NCBI RefSeq assembly: GCF_900601905.1
Contig: NZ_UWFA01000137.1
Coordinates: 372,001 to 436,000, forward strand
Origin: Pseudomonas viridiflava
GTDB taxonomy: Bacteria > Pseudomonadota > Gammaproteobacteria > Pseudomonadales > Pseudomonadaceae
Reading direction: 5' to 3'
DNA: 64,000 nt
Shown: piece after piece, positions 60,474 to 64,000 of the stretch
Numbering within the stretch: the stretch's first letter is position 1
Layout of the letters: every line of letters begins with the position of its first letter
The notes under the pieces: generated by a model
Told to the model about the DNA's origin: nothing
Databases searched by the model: none
What the model saw: only the letters and a program-made list of their open reading frames with translations
Translations under genes and position numbers: made by a program

Positions 60474-63400
60474 AGCTGCCCCAGAAGCCGAAAGCGGCGA
60501 ATCGCGTTCATATCAAATGGGTTGGGAGAGCGCTGGCTGGACAGCAGGTAATTGACGCGTAAGCCTCCAACGTTGGCTTTGAGCACCATGACGTCGCGGC
60601 CTCGCAAGTACTCGGTCTGCATTAAATCGAACAGGCGAAACAGTGACCAAGGCCCGGTATTCTCCTCAATGCCCATCGCGCGGCCTGCGATTTTTTCAAG
60701 TACCAGACTGGTGCGTCCGTCTTCGGCATCAACCGGCCAGTTAAATGACGTCGGGATAATAGGACCGTGGCGATACTCCATTTGCTGATTGCCCAGGCGG
60801 AACTCGGCACGGCTGACGCTTGGGTCAAGCGTGTAGGGCTCAAGCTTGAACTGGACCTGCGGTTCATTCGGATTTTCGGCAAAGAAACCACGACGGATGA
60901 CATGAGCATTGGCCATTTGCTCCAGGAACCCACGCGACATGGGCAAACTGCGCCCATCGACACTGCGCAGGCGATAGCTTCCAGGAGTCCCGCTCACGAA
61001 GGGGCGCAGGTAATTGTCGAAGAATTTGTCCATGACGCCCTGAGCCTTGAAGAACTCCCGGAAATCATTGAGCGCCACATCACTGGTGCTGTGAGCGTTG
61101 AACGGATAACGCTTGTCGAGGGCGTTGCCGTAGAAGCTCAACAACTCGCTCTGATAGCGTTGGTTCAGGTATTGATAGGCGTCTGCGAGGACCAGCGACC
61201 AGGTATCGTCGGCTGTTGCGTTCAACCAGCCATTGATGGGAGCCGGTAGCCGAGTCGAGGTATTGCGTAGCGAACCCATCGGGTCTCTCTGGCCTGCCAT
61301 GCGGCCTTTCGCCAACTCGTATGCGGTTTGCTCCTGTTGGCTGGAACGCGACAGGTTCGACAGTTGCAATTGCATTTCATTGAGCGCTTGCAGCGATGGA
61401 ATAAGGTCAGCTGCTGGCCCGTTGTTGTCATCAAGCAGGCGATGCAGAGGCTCAAAACGTCGCTGTAGAGATTTCCTGGCGGTATCGGGTAACGCTTTGC
61501 CAGCTGCCTCTTTGGCTTGCTCTACGGCAGCTGTCGTAACCTTGCCCAAGACAGCCGTCTTGTTGGAGCCCTTTGTTTTCAACAGTTCTGCATGTTCCTC
61601 CAGCGTTTGAAAATGGGTGTTGTCGCGTATTTCTATCAGCAGTTGCAGGAGGGGCGAGTGAGCTGCCGTCAGGCTGGCCAATTGATCCGCACCCTCAGCG
61701 GCAGTGGTAAAGCGTTGCAATTCAACACGCCCTATAGCTTCACTCCAGTGGTTAGCATAATCACGGAAATACAGCTGCTCCAGCTCAACCATCAGCCGTC
61801 TCAAGTCCATGTCGCTTATGGTGGCTCCCTCGCCCAATACCCAGTTGTCGCGCAGAATCGTGCTGACCAGAGCAGGGCCTTTGATAACAAAGCTCTGCTG
61901 GTAGCCTTGTTGGGTAAAGAAGCCGGGAATGGCATAGTCGGCGCCTGAAAATACGGCTCCGTGTGAGCCCAGATGCTGGCCGAGGCGATAGGCGGGCAGG
62001 CCATGCGCCTGATCACGCAGCGCCCGATAGACAACATTGGTCATCGACTCCCCGCGCAGAATCTGGCGAGCCTGCGCGACCAGTTCGGTGTTGAGCGGGT
62101 AGCGGAATGGATGCTCAAACAAGCGCTGCAGATGCGCCCCCAGTCCATTCTGAGCGACTGTGTTGCCGCTATAACGAATCGACCAGTCCGTGGTTATCCA
62201 CTCCTGAAGCCAGTCAGGGTCACGGCGCTCGTTCAGGTCAAGCATCAGGTAGGCGCGCAGACTTCCGAGTAGTCGGTCGCGGTTCTGGAGGTTGTTTCGA
62301 ATCTGCCGTTCAAGGGATGTCGCAACACGAGGTAGTAGTTGCTTCTCCAGATCGCGCCGGTAAGCAGTCACCAACACGCGATTGCTGGGTTCGCCTTGAT
62401 ACAAACCGCTACGCTCATGCAGTGCAATGTCGGCCACATCCGGAAAAATGGTACTGGCGTCGAAGCTTGTATCCAGCACCTTCAGAGCGGCGAGCTCGTC
62501 CTCTTCGGAATCCAAACCCGAGCGCAGTTGCGTTAGCTGCCCTGCGTGCTCGCGCACTTTTTCCAGTCGATTATGGTTGGTAGAAAAACCATGCGCCCAG
62601 GTTAATGCGAAGCCGATTAACAGAACAACTGCACTGCCGTAGAGTGCCCGGTGCCGCCAATGGATGCGCTGGGTTTCGCGCGAGTCGAGCCCGGCCAGTT
62701 CTGCTTCGGGAAATATCACCCGGCTCAGCAGGTGGTGGATAAAGCGTGAGCGTCCGGTCCGCATGGTGGGTAGCACATTGCTCGCCATACCGGCTTTTGC
62801 GCCTATGGACGCTGCATCTTGATCCAGTTCGCTAGCCAGGTGCGGTGCGCTGGTCAGGTAGAAGCCGCGTAGCTGGCTTGCCCGTTGATATCGGCTGCCG
62901 GTAAACGCCATATCGACGAACAGACACAAATGCTCGCCCAGCTTTGCAAGCTTGTTTGGAAATTCAAGAATAAGGCCACGACGGCCAATATCACGTTCCG
63001 CATGCAGGCGCGGCACCACCTGATCATTGAGCCGGTGAAGGAGGGCGTCGAGCTCTGCGCGCAACACAACGGCGTCTGTGCCGTTTTGCTCCTTGGTGAA
63101 AGTAGTGCCGAAAACCTGTTCGCCTTCTTCGCGGGACAGCTGGTCGAAGAACACGTCAAAACCCGGCACCCGGTCAGCCTTGCTCAGAATCAGATACACC
63201 GGCAGGTTGACGTGCAGGCGTTGCTGCACTTCCTGAAGTCTTTGACGCACCTGGCGAGCCAATGTCTCTATGCCGGTTTCCGCGCCTTGCAGGGTATCAA
63301 TATCAATGGTCACAAGAATGCCATTGAGCGGTCGGCTGCGACGGCGCTTGCGCAGTTGAGCCAGCAGCGTTGCCCAGGCAGACTTTGCGACGTCATCTTT

Positions 63401-63982
63401 GTGCGTCAGATACCGTCCGGCGGTATCGATAAGGACTGCGTTATTGGCGAAATACCAGTCGCAATACCGGGTTCCCAGCGTGTCGCGTGTCAGCTTGCGT
63501 TCAAATTTGTTGAGTGGGAAATCCAGCCCGGAGAAATCCAGCAGACTGGTCTTGCCCGCTTTTTCGGGCCCAATTACCAGATACCAGGGTAGCTCGTCGC
63601 GCCAACGTTCGCTGCGGCCGCTGTAGAGATTTGAAGTTTTGAGAGTTTGCAGCGCATCCAGAAAGCGTCCGCGCAATTCTTTCTGCTCTTCGTTGATCTT
63701 CTCGGTCGACTCCAGACTGGCTTGCCTCGAACTGCTGTCGTCGTCTTGCTTCTTGCGGATCCCGGCACGCCATCCGGCAAAGACCATCAACAAGCCCCAC
63801 AGCAGAAACACGATGCTGATACTCAGCCAGCGGTTTGCCGGGTTCTCCCAGAACCTGTTGTCTGAAATCGCGAACACCGGCCCTACGAACCAGATAAGTA
63901 AGACGACAGCCAGAACTATGAGCAGCGACCAGACCCATGTCTTGCTCAGTGTCGTCGCCAGTTTTTTCATAAAGTCTTTCAT
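60470..63982 (-). CDS. tssM: Type VI secretion membrane complex protein TssM (IcmF)
   Basis: The 1170-residue protein has two N-terminal membrane segments (about residues 16-36 and 51-71). A cytoplasmic P-loop domain (VIGPEKAGKTSLLDFSGLDF, Walker A at 138-146; TAGRYLT switch; LSKADRVPGF) follows. A third membrane segment lies near residue 450 (YGSAVVLLIGFALTW), then a long periplasmic region ending in the IcmF C-terminal domain (TSFNWPVDAEDGRTSLVLEK). With TssJ and TssL it forms the envelope-spanning T6SS complex. The start overlaps a stop codon of an upstream frame, as expected for tssL-tssM. Confidence 0.95.
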   Translation of the reverse strand: MKDFMKKLATTLSKTWVWSLLIVLAVVLLIWFVGPVFAISDNRFWENPANRWLSISIVFLLWGLLMVFAGWRAGIRKKQDDDSSSRQASLESTEKINEEQKELRGRFLDALQTLKTSNLYSGRSERWRDELPWYLVIGPEKAGKTSLLDFSGLDFPLNKFERKLTRDTLGTRYCDWYFANNAVLIDTAGRYLTHKDDVAKSAWATLLAQLRKRRRSRPLNGILVTIDIDTLQGAETGIETLARQVRQRLQEVQQRLHVNLPVYLILSKADRVPGFDVFFDQLSREEGEQVFGTTFTKEQNGTDAVVLRAELDALLHRLNDQVVPRLHAERDIGRRGLILEFPNKLAKLGEHLCLFVDMAFTGSRYQRASQLRGFYLTSAPHLASELDQDAASIGAKAGMASNVLPTMRTGRSRFIHHLLSRVIFPEAELAGLDSRETQRIHWRHRALYGSAVVLLIGFALTWAHGFSTNHNRLEKVREHAGQLTQLRSGLDSEEDELAALKVLDTSFDASTIFPDVADIALHERSGLYQGEPSNRVLVTAYRRDLEKQLLPRVATSLERQIRNNLQNRDRLLGSLRAYLMLDLNERRDPDWLQEWITTDWSIRYSGNTVAQNGLGAHLQRLFEHPFRYPLNTELVAQARQILRGESMTNVVYRALRDQAHGLPAYRLGQHLGSHGAVFSGADYAIPGFFTQQGYQQSFVIKGPALVSTILRDNWVLGEGATISDMDLRRLMVELEQLYFRDYANHWSEAIGRVELQRFTTAAEGADQLASLTAAHSPLLQLLIEIRDNTHFQTLEEHAELLKTKGSNKTAVLGKVTTAAVEQAKEAAGKALPDTARKSLQRRFEPLHRLLDDNNGPAADLIPSLQALNEMQLQLSNLSRSSQQEQTAYELAKGRMAGQRDPMGSLRNTSTRLPAPINGWLNATADDTWSLVLADAYQYLNQRYQSELLSFYGNALDKRYPFNAHSTSDVALNDFREFFKAQGVMDKFFDNYLRPFVSGTPGSYRLRSVDGRSLPMSRGFLEQMANAHVIRRGFFAENPNEPQVQFKLEPYTLDPSVSRAEFRLGNQQMEYRHGPIIPTSFNWPVDAEDGRTSLVLEKIAGRAMGIEENTGPWSLFRLFDLMQTEYLRGRDVMVLKANVGGLRVNYLLSSQRSPNPFDMNAIRRFRLLGQL

Positions 63983-64000
63983 TGCATGTCTCTGGATTGC
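63979..64000 (-). CDS. 3' end of the gene upstream of tssM (probably tssL)
   Basis: Reverse-strand codons CAA TCC AGA GAC ATG CAA then TGA (63981-63979) end in an ATGA overlap with the tssM start. The six visible residues cannot identify the gene; tssL is expected here from T6SS gene order. The partial gene lies off the right edge. Confidence 0.35.

Overview
The window is a gene-dense, GC-rich bacterial chromosome segment with no rRNA or tRNA genes recognised. Gene content and order indicate a Pseudomonas: pycA-pycB beside a LysR gene; an MFS gene, pstS-pstC-pstA-pstB-phoU and a response regulator; ubiC-ubiA; phoB-phoR; and rubA-rubB-HU. Several palindromic REP-type repeat families typical of the genus lie between genes. 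The species cannot be fixed from the sequence; a P. syringae/P. fluorescens-like lineage is an inference from the repeats and the type VI secretion genes.

Layout. 1-5.8 kb: LysR regulator (cut by the left edge), two-subunit pyruvate carboxylase, two GNAT acetyltransferases and a PaiB-like FMN protein. 5.9-12.3 kb: a MocR regulator whose linker carries a striking run of DnaA-box-like 9-mers, a YeeE/YedE membrane protein, a transketolase and a bestrophin-like channel. 12.4-25.1 kb: an acidic amino acid/asparagine module bounded by two LysR genes, with a four-gene ABC transporter, isoaspartyl peptidase, a small inserted segment, L-asparaginase, an Ala/Gly:cation symporter and aspartase. Together these would import Asp/Asn/Glu/Gln, release aspartate and convert it to fumarate. 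25.3-29.6 kb: purE-purK, a YeaQ-type membrane protein, a DUF3299-like protein, an aldose-1-epimerase-like protein and a YciA-type thioesterase. 30.0-41.2 kb: phosphate uptake (MFS, pstSCAB-phoU) with Pho boxes before pstS and pstC, then a response regulator, an M23 peptidase and a small conserved protein. 41.2-44.9 kb: a leftward run of three DUF2388 paralogues and a DUF4105-like protein with an HExxH motif, then a DUF1127 protein. 45.2-50.6 kb: acetyl-CoA hydrolase/CoA-transferase, pntAa-pntAb-pntB transhydrogenase and an HU protein. 50.8-58.6 kb: rubredoxin and its reductase, ubiC-ubiA, a small secreted protein, phoB-phoR, a CorC/HlyC-type membrane protein and a lipoprotein. 58.7-64.0 kb: the end of a type VI secretion cluster (tssM, PP2C phosphatase, Ser/Thr kinase), continuing off the right edge.

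Main points for a second look: (i) six DnaA-box-like 9-mers inside the MocR gene, five at an exact 12-bp period and spelled with codons rare in GC-rich genomes; (ii) a duplicated, displaced 3' end of the isoaspartyl peptidase gene bracketing a small AT-richer insertion, one gene of which has an in-frame amber codon; (iii) converging Pho boxes that appear to share a -10 region between phoB and a divergent secreted-protein gene; (iv) a tandem DUF2388 family; (v) a branched inverted-repeat structure near 45.1 kb. No complete undescribed defence or mobile system was recognised.
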